Source: Argentina anserina (taxonomy: Eukaryota > Streptophyta > Magnoliopsida > Rosales > Rosaceae). From it: a stretch of 64,000 bases of DNA. Shown here piece after piece: positions 36,792 through 50,026 of the stretch (positions are counted from its first letter, which is position 1; the number at the start of each line of letters is the position of its first letter). The position numbers and the translations under genes were made by a program. The notes beneath the pieces were generated by a model. That model was not told where the DNA came from. It made no database searches and saw only the letters and a list, made by a program, of their open reading frames with translations. The DNA lies in contig NC_065872.1 of assembly GCF_933775445.1 (NCBI RefSeq), positions 10,850,001-10,914,000 on the forward strand, in the 5' to 3' direction.

Positions 36792-39700
36792 TTACTGCTG
36801 GTTGGAGTTGGCTCTAGATTTTGCATGGTATTTCTTATGCATAGCAGGGGCAACAACAGCGAAGATTGATCGCTTTTGCTTTTTTGGTGTGACACCAAAG
36901 ATAAATGACCGCAAAGGAACTCTGGAGCGGCTCTCAGAATCAGTCAGCTGTTGTTGATTCGGCTGCTGCTTCTTCATTGATGCAGAGAATTTGTACTCCT
37001 CGTTCAACTTTCCCATTGCTTTTTCTACTTCAAGTTGGAGTGTTGTCACATGATCTAATCCCGCTTGTAGCTCATCTCCAACCTTGTTGTTCTCTTGCTT
37101 CATATTTAAAAGCTCGCCTTTGAACTTTGCAGCTTGGTAGCTTGTAAAGTCAAAGTCTCCATCCTCGGCGCTTGTCTTTAAGGCCTTGGTTATTTCCTCT
37201 TGAATGTCACACAAAGAAGAGAATCTGCACTGAAGTTCATCTTTCAGAACCGAGCTCTTTTCCAACCAAACATTTAATTCAGTCTGTATCTCCATTAGGT
37301 GCTTGTATAACGGACGTGCATCTGATTTTACAGAAGTTCTTGAATGACTACTTCCTTCTTTCTTTCTCCTATCCTCGAGCTTTGATATGTCGGACTGTAA
37401 GTCTTGGATGCTAGTTTCAAACTTCTGTATTTCATGGAATGAAGTGCTAAACTTCAACCAGAAATCCAAGTTTTCCTCCAACAGTTCATCAATGCTAGCT
37501 CGGAATTTTTCCTCAATTGCTGATGTAGTGGGAGAATTATCATTTAAAAGGTCCTTAATTGAATCCTCCTCCTTCTCAGTTGGTGTCTGCCCCTGCTCTA
37601 AAGCTTTCAGTGCTTCCTGATTATCACCAAAACTCTTTATGAGATTGTCCAATTTCTTATGCAACGCTTTGATCTCTTCATCCTTGAGGGCATTGCTGCT
37701 CTTCAGTTCTTTCATCTGCACTGATGTTTCAAAGAGGTCATTCTCAGTCACACTAAACTTCTTCTTGAGATCCTTGAAGTTCCGAAGGGTTGCAGTGTAC
37801 TCTTTCAGTAGAATCTTTTCTTTGTCAGCCAATCCAGTTGTAAACAATTTCTGCCAGTCCGGCTTATCTTCATGCTTTGTCTCCAGATCATCGGTTAGCT
37901 CCATATCAAGAAGACTACCCATTGTCTGCCTTGGAGTACAAACATCTCCTCCTTGATCATCGGCATTTGGTGTTCCCTTCTGTTGTTTACTTGCAGGTGA
38001 TTGGCAAACATCTTTTCCTCTATCGCCATTTGAATTACTCGGAATATCTATAGCTTTTACTGAACCATCGCCAGGTTTTGGCTTTGCCTCATGTTGCGTA
38101 GATTCGTCGTTAGGCTTTTGGCTCTCATCTGACTTCAATTCCCGCACTGGCTTGGAACCATCGACAGGATCAAATGCATTGTCTCCTCTGTCAAGTTCTT
38201 TTGATGAGTCTGAGGCACTTGGCTCCTCATCTGGCTTTACAGTTTCTAGCTTATGAGAAATGTGATCAAGGCTGTAATGTGCTTCAGTAAAATGTACTTG
38301 GAGATTGTCATTCTGACTTTCAACATCTTTTTTTAGCTCCTGAGCTCTCTGCAACTGTTCCTCCAACTCTTTCAGCTTTTTACTCATGTCATTCCTGCCA
38401 TCAAGCAGACTTGCCTTCTCATCTTCCAGAGTTCGAATTTGTTCACTTATCTCGTTGTTTTCACTTCTTAATCTGTCGACTAGAGCTGTCTGCAATGACA
38501 TAGCAGTCTCTAAGCTGATCACTTTACCCACAACCTCGTCGATCTTCTCTGCCATTTCACTTACAGTGAGAGATTCATCTGATATTGCATCATAGTGTTC
38601 CTTGATTTTCTCTTGTAACTTCTCTAGTTTCTCTTTCTCATGAGTTTCACTCTCCACTCCCTGGTCTGTATTTGCCTCCTTTACTTCTTCATCTCTTGCA
38701 TTAGGAAGCTTATTCGTGAAAGACTCGAACTTCTTCCTTGCTTCCTTGACCCTTTGTGACTGAACTCTTGCTTCCTCAGCCGAACATTCCTGTCTCTTCT
38801 CTAGCTGAGTCAATGTATCTTGGCATGATTTCAATGCTGCCGCTGCCATCAAACTCCGAGCATCATTGTCTTCAATCACCAGACCCTCACCAAACTCATC
38901 TTGCAAGCTGCTTACTTTCTCTTGCATTGCCTTGATGTTATCCTCAATCTCCCAGTACTTGGCAAGTCCATTCTCATACGAGCTCTTTACAAACTCTTTC
39001 TCCGTTTGCATTGCCAGAATCTGCTTCTGAATCTTGTCAATCTCTTCAAGTCCCTCGGATTTACTTAAACCAGATTTCGGAACTGCTTTGACGGTTGTTG
39101 TTCTTTTTACTGACTTCTGAGGCTGGAATTTCTTTTTGCCAACTGCTGCTCGTGACAAAAGACTCTTCAGCTCCTTAGTTGGACCCTTCGGCACCTGTGG
39201 TATGTTCTTTGACATGTCTAGAGTCTTTTTTGGTTTAGGTGTGGGCACTTCCTCTTCATCATCCATTGCAAACTGAACTTGTTCAGGGAAAACAGAAGCA
39301 ATTGTGTTGTTTGCATTTTGTAGCTCTGTCGAAAGGTGATCATACCTTTCAGCCAAGGACCTGTAAGCTCTGTAGGTCTCTTCCACAAATTGTATCAGTT
39401 CTGGTCTTTTCTTGTAGTACATCTCGGCTCTCTTGGCAAACGAGTCACCATCTTCCGTAATGAGTTTAAGCACATGTTGCACCTTTTCCTCCATATCTGC
39501 AATTCCATTTTGTAAGATCAGAGCAAGTCCATAATATCTAGTCATTCAAGTGTATGAATGAAAATATTTGTATTCTAAACTTCATGCAGAAATACTGTCA
39601 CAATGTTTAAAGGAGGAAAAGAAGATAGCCTGTTAATATGTATCAAACTTCAAAGCACAATAAAATCCAAATACTATGATTCTGAATCAGTTAGAGGCTT

Positions 39701-39995
39701 TTCGCCAACATATATTTGATTCTACATATGCAAGATTTCTGAATTCCAAATAAGCAAAACATGGCATCTCAATGGCATTGGATCAAATCTTATGATTTTT
39801 AATTTCTTATCATCAAAACTAGAAGACTTTGTAACAGATCGGTTCGATCATATATATACAAAGACCCCGTATAATATTTGATGGAATACAAATCATATTA
39901 CCTTGCAGGTTCTGCTCCAACCATTTTGATTGCTTTGTTCTGATGTGACTCGCCCACCACCATGAATATGCATTGCTTGCAGCTCTCTGTAACAT
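36792..39995 (-). CDS. NETWORKED 2 (NET2)-type actin-binding protein
   Basis: Two exons: 39,902-39,995 and 36,792-39,496. Joined they total 2,799 nt, giving 932 aa. The N-terminus carries the NAB (NET actin-binding) domain at about residues 1-95: MLQRAASNAYSWWWASHIRT, then DGDSFAKRAEMYYKKRPEL and YRSLAERYDHLS. The rest is long coiled coil. The first 31 residues come from a separate short exon with the SWWWASHI core, the usual split in this family. NET2 proteins (Petunia KIP1 and relatives) decorate actin filaments in pollen and touch the plasma membrane through pollen receptor kinases; expression here is not known. A reading frame starting at 39,545 is intron read-through and lacks the NAB start. 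Confidence 0.93.
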
Positions 39996-42633
39996 CTTTA
40001 GCTCTTCCCCGGTTTCTTTTTCCTTTGTTTTTTTTTTTGTCAGACTAAAACCATGCAACTCTACTGCTTTTCCGACCAAGGCATCGGAGGAGTTCTGATA
40101 ATCAAAAAGTAAAGAGAGAAAGAGGGTGTGTTTGAATCAAAGGGGAAAATTGAAAAGCAAAGGCAGAGTTTGAGGAAGAACAACGTGCACAACAGGAGGA
40201 AGGTATCATAAACTTTCTAAATATGATCATGGAGGGGAGCAAACTTCGCCCTAATATTATGTCCAAAGTCTTCATTTTGAAAAGTAAAGACACAATCTTT
40301 CCTCTACATAAAGAAGGAAATATTTTATTAAACATCAAAGCTGGACAAAGTTCCTCTATTTTTATAAAATGAAGAAGAAATCTTGAAGAATAATTAGGAT
40401 GCTGAACCAGTAATGTGGGAGCACATGCCATTTCTTGCTTTTGTGAAAGAGCATTACATTTCTAATTTGCTTGGGAACATTGCATAACTGACTTTTTTGT
40501 TTTTCTGTAGTTAAAATTTCTGGATTGAAGTTTGAAGATAAAGGAGAGGGGGAAATGATGGGTAGAAATATGTCATGGACCTAATATTAATTTTTTTTTG
40601 TTACAAAAAAGTTTTGGTGAGAGCTTGGTTACGCTACACTATCATCGCCAGGGCATACCCACAACTTCAACCTTAAAGGACTTACGACGGACATGTATCT
40701 GTCACACAGCCCTTAAGTATGGATTTTCGCATGAGAATTTACAGAACAAAGTCTGTTGGCAGCGGGGATCAAACATGTGTGGGTGATACACCTGAATTTT
40801 CTTTTTAATGCTCTTTTAGAAGAACACTTGGGACAATAGTAATTAGAAAATTGAAAGTGAAAAATATTGAGTGTTCCAGTTTCTACACTTTCGTATGTGG
40901 TGTTAACGTTGGAAAGAGAGGCACTTTGTTACTCTCCAAGAAATATTTAATCCTTGATTAGGAATGGAAAAATCAATTACTCTTGATTAAAAAAATCCAT
41001 CTGAAAATGCTACAAAATCTCATTTGTTACTAAGCATTGTTAGGTGGTGCTACAGTGTCACTGAAAAAAATCTCATTATATGTTTCTTCTCACATGTTGA
41101 TTGTCCAAAGCTTCTACAAACGTATCACATCTTCATCATAACTCGTAAGTGTCTTCAGTCTAATGGGTTGATCATGTGGAACATGTTTAAAAGATGTATG
41201 TATTTGAATATTTTTGCGTATAAAATATGATTATTCATCCACACACCCTAGTCTTACCCGTTTGTGAAATTGACATTTGTTGGTAGCCTAACTATATTGG
41301 AAATCACTTGCATTACCACCCATCGAACATGAATGCTTGCCTAACCAATTCAGGATTCATAATATTGCATGGTAGAGGCAATCCAAAGTTCCAAACCCTG
41401 CTCTAAAGCCAATATCAATATGAACATTTTGCCTCAACGTAATTTCTCATTTTCTCAATATACACTGTCATCCGACTCTCCAAGTAGCAAAACAAGAAAT
41501 TAATGATAGATTTGCCTCCACTAGATAATGCTCAGAAATCTTGCTGAAGAAGTATGTTCTGAAGAGAGAACTGTAGTTTGGGGCCATGAGCATCCACAAC
41601 ACTTTGGACACCTTAACTCCTCCACTGAATTGAAATGGCCCTTTCAAGTTTCAACCAACACTTTTGTACAACAAAAGCCACTTGATTCCTAACCTAACCT
41701 GCCTCAAGTTAAATCAGTTGCCAACCACACTCCATGGTGGTCCACTTCCAGCCTGACAAAGGGGCCATGCCCCCTTCTAGGCAAGTTGCAGAGCCTTATA
41801 AGACAAAATGTGGACACCATATTCATGGCTCATTGTCATCCAGAGCTGGAATCAAAATGCCTGTACCATGTGAATAGAGATTTAAAGAGCTTTCCAAAAG
41901 CCAATGTTGGAAGAAGTGACTGAAATGATGACAGACGTTGATCATTTCTTTTTTTTTCCTCCAAAAAAAGAAATGATGATAGACATTTATCAAAATCAAT
42001 TGCAATGAATGAAATTGACAGCCATATTAATGGATTCAGTGGATAATAATGGGGTAAACAAAGCACGTACCATGACCTATGCATTGATCATGACCGGAAT
42101 AAAGACAAAGATAATGTAGCTGAAGGCCAAGATGATGCAAGAGCAGAAATGGCAATCTCTAATGACCAAAAAAAGGAAAGGAAGTGTTTACTGCAAACTA
42201 CAGTAGACTGGCCCTTAATTAAGTTTAGAGGAGTTTATGTACAACAAACAAGCGAAAAGCATAAACAGCATAATCATATTCACAAAAACCATATTTACAA
42301 TAAAAGAATATCCATCATATTTCACATTGCACTAGATGTGATGTGCGCTTAGTAGTTGAAGGATGACAATTAGAGCATTCAGCATGTTGGAAAACAAGCA
42401 GTGGCTTCCCAGCTCTCAACAAAACTAAAGGCTCTTGGTTTCATATCCTCAAGTCTGATACGGGTTAATCTTCTGTGCTTCTATTATAAGCAGGATGCTG
42501 ATGCACACTGTCTATCCCATTCTAGATTATTTTCTACTTTTAGCTAATTATGTAGCAGCTCTGATTCTTCAAGTGGATCACCGTATGAAGAAATCAGTAG
42601 AGTATGACCAATCCATCAGAGATATCAGCTGGT
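39996..42633. other. Intergenic: NET2 promoter side and 3' side of the next gene
   Basis: The first few hundred bases should carry the leader and promoter of NET2. From 40,590 to 40,790 a moderately GC-rich patch could be an old repeat. Around 41,540-41,830 there are gene-like stretches without a usable frame, probably degenerate transposon sequence. Nothing more can be supported. Confidence 0.35.
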
Positions 42634-44057
42634 TTAGGCATCAAAGTTTTGAAGAGAAGAGAGCCATTGTTCCATATAGTTCTTGCAATCTGCATAGACA
42701 AAAGGAATGCCGAAACTTAGCAAAGGCAACTTATTTCAAGCCCGAAAAACATAACTTAGTATAGAACCAAAATTCACAAGTTGCAGGCTGCATAATTTTA
42801 CAAAACAACAAGCATGTTCTGTCCTAGTGTAAGCAAATTATATTTTAATCATTCCGAGGTATTGACAAACAAAAACTGGAATAAATAACATAACAAGAAC
42901 ACCATCTAGAGTTGTCAACACGGTATCGATTCTCATGTACAATTTCAGTTATTGCATGCTTCTTTGGTCCAAACACCAAGTGTGTCTTCACTTGCGAGAC
43001 TTCATGTCCAGAATAAGGATTAGTACTTGTTTACATTATAACAATACAAATTCAAAGTCTCAATTAAGCAGGCGGAGTGTGTTCCACTTCCCAAATGTTT
43101 GGTGTTGTTGGTGATGATGCAGGATGCAGGTCGATCCTTCGACCTGTGGTCTTCACAGTAAAGCAAAGACCACCAGGCCAAGAAGGGACCAGCCCCAAAT
43201 GTTGAAAGCATAGTGAGAACCATTTGCGGCCACAAAACTAAGTTTTATATATCCAACAAGCTACATATATAAGATGTCTTCAGCACCAAGCCACCAACTG
43301 ATTTTCAGTAAACTATAATCAGGCAAGACAGTGACAGATAAATTTCCTCACTATTACAATAATTGACTCAGGATCCTCCAAAATAGAAAAGATTTGGTCT
43401 AAAAGGAATAACCCGACTTTCATATTTGCCAAGAGCGAGTAATTACCAAACAGGGCCAAATTTAGAACCATTTAGATAACAACTAATTCCAACCACAAAA
43501 TATCTAGAAGATGCAGAATATTTAACAACACCAAAACTCAGCAAGAAGCAATGATTGAACAGCCAGATAAGGACATTTTTCTTACCAGGAGGGAACTCAT
43601 CAGGCAAGTTCTTGATGGCACTCAAAAGCTCATTGTTTGAGCCTTCCACCACCTCCTTGCAACCAGGGCTATAGCAAGGCACCAGCACTGCAAAACTATT
43701 ATCCGACTCATCATCACTCTGGAAACCAGAACCATGAGGTTCCAACCACCCAATGGACCAGTCCGAGTCATCAGATTCCGAGCCCGACAAGCAACCACCA
43801 CCATCTGATGGCACAATTACAACATCATACTCCCTATCAATCCTCCTCTCCTCTCTACTCTGCCATTTCCTCTTCACCTTTCTCGGCGAAGAGGCCATTT
43901 TGGTCCCCTTAACCGAAGGGAACTGAACCATTCCAGGCTCCCTCAGGCCCCCAAGCCCCAAATCTAATGAAGAATTCAGTGAAGCCCCATTATTCCCAGG
44001 CTCCTTCTCTTTCCCACCCCACCAGCACCATGAAAAACGAGTGAAAGACACTGCCAT
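42634..44057 (-). CDS. Conserved plant protein of unknown function, two exons
   Basis: Exon 1 is 43,586-44,057 and exon 2 only 56 nt (42,634-42,689), with an 896-bp intron between. Splicing CCTCCTG|GTAAGA to ATGCAG|ATTGC keeps phase and gives 175 aa. The protein begins MAVSFTRFSW, with a WWGGKEKEP stretch. It has a basic middle (KVKRKWQSREERRIDREYD) and a conserved acidic Ser/Asp block (GCLSGSESDDSDWSIGWLEP; FQSDDESDNSFAVLVPCY). It ends with the short motif YMEQWLSSLQNFDA encoded by exon 2. I know this as a plant family without assigned function. An upstream in-frame Met would add MGVEK; I prefer the MAVSF start. The short last exon is easily missed, and the open frame reading into the intron gives a false C-terminus. 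Confidence 0.85.
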
Positions 44058-45100
44058 TTTTTCGACTCCCAAGTTTGTTGGAAAGCTAAAAGATGATCAA
44101 CCAACAACTTTCTCTTTGAAGGCAAAATAGTTGTGGAGAGTAGAAAGAGAATAGAAGGCCAGAGACTCAAAATTTGTGACCAAAAGAATGGTAAGTTCCA
44201 AACCCAAAAGAAATGTGCAAATGGGTTGATAGGCTTCTGCCTGATGCAGTTAACCAGTAAATCAGTAACTGATCACTTCAATCACTAACAAAAACAAATT
44301 CATCAATAAATTCAATCTCACAAATCCAGAAACCTCAATGATGATCAAGATAACATAAAACAAAAAGCAAAAATTTTTAGAACAAATCTAAACAAAGCTA
44401 AATAAAAGTCCTTGTTTTTTTTTATTTCCTCAAAGATCAAAGAGTCAAAATCCAAAAAAGGCAACACTCTATCCAATAGAATCAAATTAAACTCTCTGAT
44501 GAACCATCCCAATTTCCCAAAAAAGATCAAACTCAAATTAAACTAAAACCAAACTTGAAGTTGATCACTCAAGCACAAACAAAAACCAACTTGAAGTTAA
44601 CCACTCGAGCACAATAAACAAAAACCCAACTTTAAACCAATCTCCAATTCAACAAAAAAAATCAAAACTTCTCCAAATTAATCTTCTTTTTCACTTCAAG
44701 TTAACCCAGAAAGCTCAAACATGATCGGAAAACTCCGATTTAACACAAACCCAGAACTAAAAACCGATCAGAATTTCCCAGTAATCGACTTGAAGAACAA
44801 AACCCCACCAAGATAATCAATCAAGGACGATTTGGGTCACTGTAAATACGACCAAGTCGGGATTTTTCCACGACTTAAAGTGAAATCCGTCATTTTAACC
44901 CGTAAAAAAGATCGAAACTTTACGCCGGTAAAGCGACGGTGGTGACCTTAAAACTTAACAGAGAGGAAAAGACTAAGATGGGTCTCACCCACACCCCTAA
45001 ACCACTATGATCATTTTCTTCTTCTCACTCTGGTTTGAACCAACTGAACCAAAGCTTCCTCTGGTTCTTCATTTATATAGTTGAAAGCTTTCTTTTTGTT
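44058..45100. other. Leader and promoter region of the unknown-function gene
   Basis: Upstream of the minus-strand gene. The stretch to about 45,060 is A-rich on the plus strand (T-rich in transcript sense), ending in pyrimidine-rich and TATATAG-like sequence near 45,076. It may contain a 5' UTR intron, which I cannot delimit. No coding sequence. Confidence 0.4.
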
Positions 45101-45832
45101 TTTTTTTTTGGATTATTGCGTGGAGTAATGGACGGTTGAGATTTGGAGTTTTTGGGTGTTGCGGCGGACCATGGAGGTTACTGTGCTCCTCCAATCATTT
45201 GACTTTTGGGGCTCAGGTCCCATCCAAATTTGCTGACGTGGTGGGTGTAAATCCAATACGTGTGTCTGTGGTGCAAGTTATGACAAGTGTGATCTACTCT
45301 TATTGTTTGTAGGGAAATTAAAAAATAACATGATGATATATAATGTCTATATAAAAATTAGATTTGAGTTTTCCTCGAAACTTTGGGTGAGTTTCCTAGT
45401 CATTGAGTTTAGTCAATTCTAGACATATGATGGTTTTGTGTTATTCATAGGGATAGTAGGGATTTTTTTTTTTTGGAAAGAATAGGGATAATAGGGAATT
45501 GGTCATGAGTTTTTCAGGGAGGAATGACGGAGAAGTTTCATAATTGGACTCGGTTTTACACATTTGTTGGGTGAAGTTTACGTGAGCCGTCAAAAATCCT
45601 GCTAATTATTATATTATTATGTTTATGGATTGAAACTCATAACGAAAAGTTTAATGTACCGGCAAGCAACTCAAAATATTCGATTTTGATATTCTGATAT
45701 CTAACCACCGATTGGAAGATTTTTCATAAAGAGTGTGTCGGAATTAATAGTGTTTGTCAACCCAATTACAATGACAATAAGGCAATGCTTCACATCCAAC
45801 TTACCGGCAAAAGTGCAACTCGTCAAAAGTGC

Positions 45833-45917
<85 letters not shown>

Positions 45918-48900
45918 CATCATCGACTAAATTTTTAAAAGTTTAACGTATCGGTGAACAACATAAACGTCTCAATTTGGATATTTTTGGTATCCCATAG
46001 GATATTTTCAAAAAAGTATGCGGGCATAAATCATACTGATAATGAAGCGATGCATCTCTTTTAACCTAGGTAAAAAAGGCTTAAACATGTCTAAGAAAAC
46101 TCACTAGTTTCACGTCGTTCTATCGGATGAAATATCGCATTGCCATATCAAATCCTTAAGGTCAAGCGAAGTTATCACATAACCATCATGGGAAATGCTC
46201 AAGCCATCAATTTAATCATTCCCTACATTGTATTCATCATCTATATATGGTGTTTTTTGTTTCGTTTATCAGCAATTCAATGTATACAAGCATGTACGTA
46301 GACGCCTAGACGGCAGCTCTTTACTAGATTGGATCTGATATTACTTATTTTTTGTTGTATTTCATTTTCTATTATTATCTGAATATATAATTTCACAAGA
46401 GGAATTTAGTGAATGACTCAAGATCCGCAGCCAATTCATAGCTTGCACACTTCCACTTGACCACAGAGTTATTAGTTTGTTTGAACTTTTCTTCCTCCAA
46501 GTTGGTTCCTTTCCATGTGCCTTACTCCACCAAATTCCAAAAAGAAAGTTATTAAAGTTTGATTAATTTACTTAATAAATCACATCAAATTGGTGGAAAA
46601 ACCCAAGGGCATAGGGATATATCATATTATTCATAGGTATTAGTTTCCCAAATCTTAAATTGGGAATATCTAATATAAATGTCCTAATATTCGTTAACTC
46701 GTTAAGTGAAGTGAAGTTTTTACGTGTTTGATTGAGATTGGAGTAGATACACTTGTGACTTTTATATTAGGAACATGGATAATAAATTGCTTACATTTGT
46801 GACTTCTTCAGATATCTGGATTTTGTAGTTTAATATGGTGTGAAAGTTGGCCAATTTGGAATGGTAACAACAAGCTTTACAGGCAGCTGTGAATTAAGAG
46901 GATCTGATTATGACCCCTCCCTCAAAATGATTCACTATAATTTTCAGGATTCTTTAATAAATCTTTCGTCCTTAATATTATAATCATCTCCATTCTCTTA
47001 TTATCATTCAAGAAATCACACGTGTAATAATTTGTTTGAGCATCGTCAAAAATTTCTTTTATTTCTGTTGGTATAAATGAGACTCGAGCTCTTGTCGTGA
47101 GTATATCACAGTTATCACTGTTCCAAATGCATGCTTAGTAGAAAGATATCTAATTTCGTAGGCCGAGCTAGTTCTTGGAGATTGCATTATATGTCAATTT
47201 TGCATGTTACCTGAGAATGAAAGATTGAAAAGGGATATTGACCATAAAAGGGCAGAACTGAAAGACAGAGATCGATAGTGCCATGCAGTACAAAGGTAGC
47301 CATTAATAATTTACGTATATACACGATCGAGTTGCACAATAAGAAGCTATATATCAAAAACAAATATCAAAGGCTTTCACTTTCAGCTTGGGTATATTGT
47401 ATGTGGGAGGCTGGGAGCTATATAGTATGTGGTTTATAGTCTTGTTATGCATATGTGGTTGTGCTTAAGCCTCTCTTATCTTACCTTGTGTGGCAAATAA
47501 GGGCAAGTCGATCAATTACTTGATGGTTGCGATGCAAGTAAGAGTACCCAAAAATCGAAATCATGAATGAACACGTCCTTGAATTTGTTCTTACCCAATT
47601 AAAATTGGTTGGAGAATGATGATATAGATATGGTTGACATATGGGTCACAACCTTAATACCTAATAGAATATAGTGATGAATTGCTAGAAGAAATCCATC
47701 TATAGTGCCGTCATACGATCTTATCATGTTGATATAATTTAACCACTCATATAAAGCTTGGATCGATCATACGTACGTACAACAATATCGTGGTATGATT
47801 CTTGTGCATAAATTATATTAGCGAATTTGTTTATTAATGGAAACTTTAGCTATCATATGAACCTATTAGTGAAACGTACTTCATATTCATGCAACGTGTG
47901 AAAAAATCATGGACTAGACGAGTTAGCTAGGCTATGTGCTTGAGATGGCTCGTGTCGTCTAATTTCCTTAAATAGAGGAAATTTGCCCTTCAAGGAATTA
48001 GTGATTTGACACATATATAAATTAAGCTCTCACTCTCTCATTTTCATATAGGTGTGATGGAAGATGCTTGCTAGAAGAGTAGTAAAATGAAATTGAGAAT
48101 TAGGGTTTAGGATCTACTAATTAGAATAACGCAAATGAAATAATGTGTAATCGCCTTTGGATAATTGGATATAAACTTGAAAGAATAAGAGTGGAAAGTA
48201 TTACAAGAGCTGCATTATATTCCACCGTTTGATCGACATTAGAGAGTCGTTTAGCTTTAGCATAACTTTCTTGATCATCACGTAAGAGGTACTCGTGATC
48301 AATTACTAAACGTAACCCAGTTCGATAAACAAAATGGAAGCACTTGGACTATTTATGGGTTATATATTGGCATATTGCACTGAAGATAAGGGAAACTGCC
48401 CCCTAGAAAAAAGACTGTCATAATCCTCAAAACACATAGTTTGGCTATCTCATACTAGAACATTACTAGACCCCAAATGTTGGGATAAATTAACCTTACT
48501 TGGAAAAATTATCGGCTAAAAGTTTTTCATGATAATAATCAATAGCCTTTTATTTTTCTTGTTGACCGAATCATACATATGAAAGATTTATGGATTCTAG
48601 CTCGGCAATAAGCATCAAATAAAGTGATAATCAACCAATCATAATCCGACTAGACTTTGTATTGGAAATCAATGTTGGCAGACTAGGGGAGCCATGCCGG
48701 CCATGACTCCAAACAAAGTAAACACGGACTCAACTTTACCATCCCTTTTGACAAACGCCGAGCAGCATTGTGGCCATGCACCTATAAACGTCGCAAAAAA
48801 TGGTAAATTTTTTTGTATGCACGACATGTAACTACACGTTGTAATTTTCATGATCCATATATTTTGATCACTATGTATCTATATTTAAGACTTATAGATT

Positions 48901-49080
48901 CAAACGCCGTAATAAATTATGAAGATCAAATGAAATACCCCAAACTTTAACTTTTGTCCCAACGGATAGTTTGTCCTTTTACGGGAAACACCAACTCTTC
49001 CGGGCTAAAGATAACGCCGTTAGTAAAACGTGGGGGTAAAATTTTCAAAAACCACAAAGGGGCAAAATTCCCTTGTTCTA
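45101..49080. other. Long gene-empty AT-rich stretch
   Basis: About 4 kb with no supported gene on either strand. It holds the trinucleotide repeat at 45,834-45,917. Around 48,660-48,850 the minus strand has a 60-codon frame with no family resemblance. The sequence near 48,930-49,070 resembles the conserved ends of dispersed plant repeats, but no partner end was found. Confidence 0.4.
45834..45917. repeat. (ATT)n microsatellite, about 28 units
   Basis: An uninterrupted 84-bp TTA/ATT trinucleotide array, followed by CATCATC. It encodes a poly-Tyr run in one frame by chance and is not a gene. Confidence 0.97.
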
Positions 49081-49184
49081 TATTCAACGGCTACTTCTCT
49101 CCTTCTCTCCGATTCTCTTTTCCCAGATCTCTCACTCTCCAACACCATCAAGAAATGAAGGAAAACCCATAATCCCAAGAACAG

Positions 49185-50001
49185 GTATGTTTCTGGGCTC
49201 TCTTTGTTTTATCCAGATTTTGTTGGGTATGCGAGAATTTAATCTGAAACGAGAACAAGAAATCTGGGGGTTTACATTTTCAATTTGAAGCTAAAATAGA
49301 CTTGGGTGTAGTTTATATGTTGGGTTATGCTTGTTTTCTTGAGTTTCCTGCTACTTGTGTTTGGGTTCTTTGTTTTGTTTTGTTTTGTGATCTAGAGACT
49401 TTGGGAGTGTTTGATGTTATGAATTTCCAGTGTTGAATTGGGTCTAGTTTTCTGGGTTTTTGTTCATTTTATGAGTGATTTTCAGGAAAAGAAGAAAATG
49501 TGAGATCTTGATTTGATTTGGTTCTTGTACTAACCCTAGGTTTAAGATTAGGTTTAATTAGCTTCCTTAGTTCCATATGTCTTCAAGTTGCAATTTTTTT
49601 ACATTCTCTAGGAGTAAACATTGAGAGTTGTCACAGACTAACTGAAAAGGTAAATGTTTGCTCATTTCTGACTCTCATATTTCACTGAAGTTGCACATTC
49701 TATTTATCATTTATGTTGTTATGAGTGGGCATTTGTGTTTGATCAATGGTCAGAAATAAAGAGGGGTGATTTTCCATTAGCAGTATTGTAACATTAGTTG
49801 CAGTGTTATCAATTTGATGCTTTAATAGTGTTACTACATTGTCATTGCAATTCAAAATGAGTGGTAATGCTATGGGCTTGTGTCTGGACGGGTTTAGCGA
49901 GTAACTTGGACTCTGTGTATGTGCTAATGACAGCGTGTTAAAGCTTTGCATTGCCTGCAGAATTAATATTTTGTTTCTTGTTTATTTTTTTTGTTTTACA
50001 G
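49185..50001 (+). other. Probable 5' UTR intron of the coiled-coil gene
   Basis: A leader exon of about 49,080-49,184 (pyrimidine-rich, ending AGAACAG) is followed by a strong donor GTATGT. A T-rich acceptor TTTTACAG ends at 50,001, 25 bases before the start codon. The T-rich interior is typical of plant leader introns, which often raise expression. Inferred from splice signals only. Confidence 0.6.
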
Positions 50002-50026
50002 ACAGTATTGTTGAATACAGAAGAAC

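Noticed and set aside
39497..39545. Alternative NET2 start giving 917 aa
   Set aside because: This start is intron read-through; the conserved NAB start with SWWWASHI lies in the upstream exon at 39,902-39,995.
43020..43235. Minus-strand frame as a possible second exon of the unknown-function gene
   Set aside because: It can be joined in phase, but the 42,634-42,689 exon gives the family's known C-terminal motif, so this frame is chance sequence in the intron.
45735..45938. Open frame with a long poly-Tyr run
   Set aside because: It is the ATT microsatellite read in one frame.
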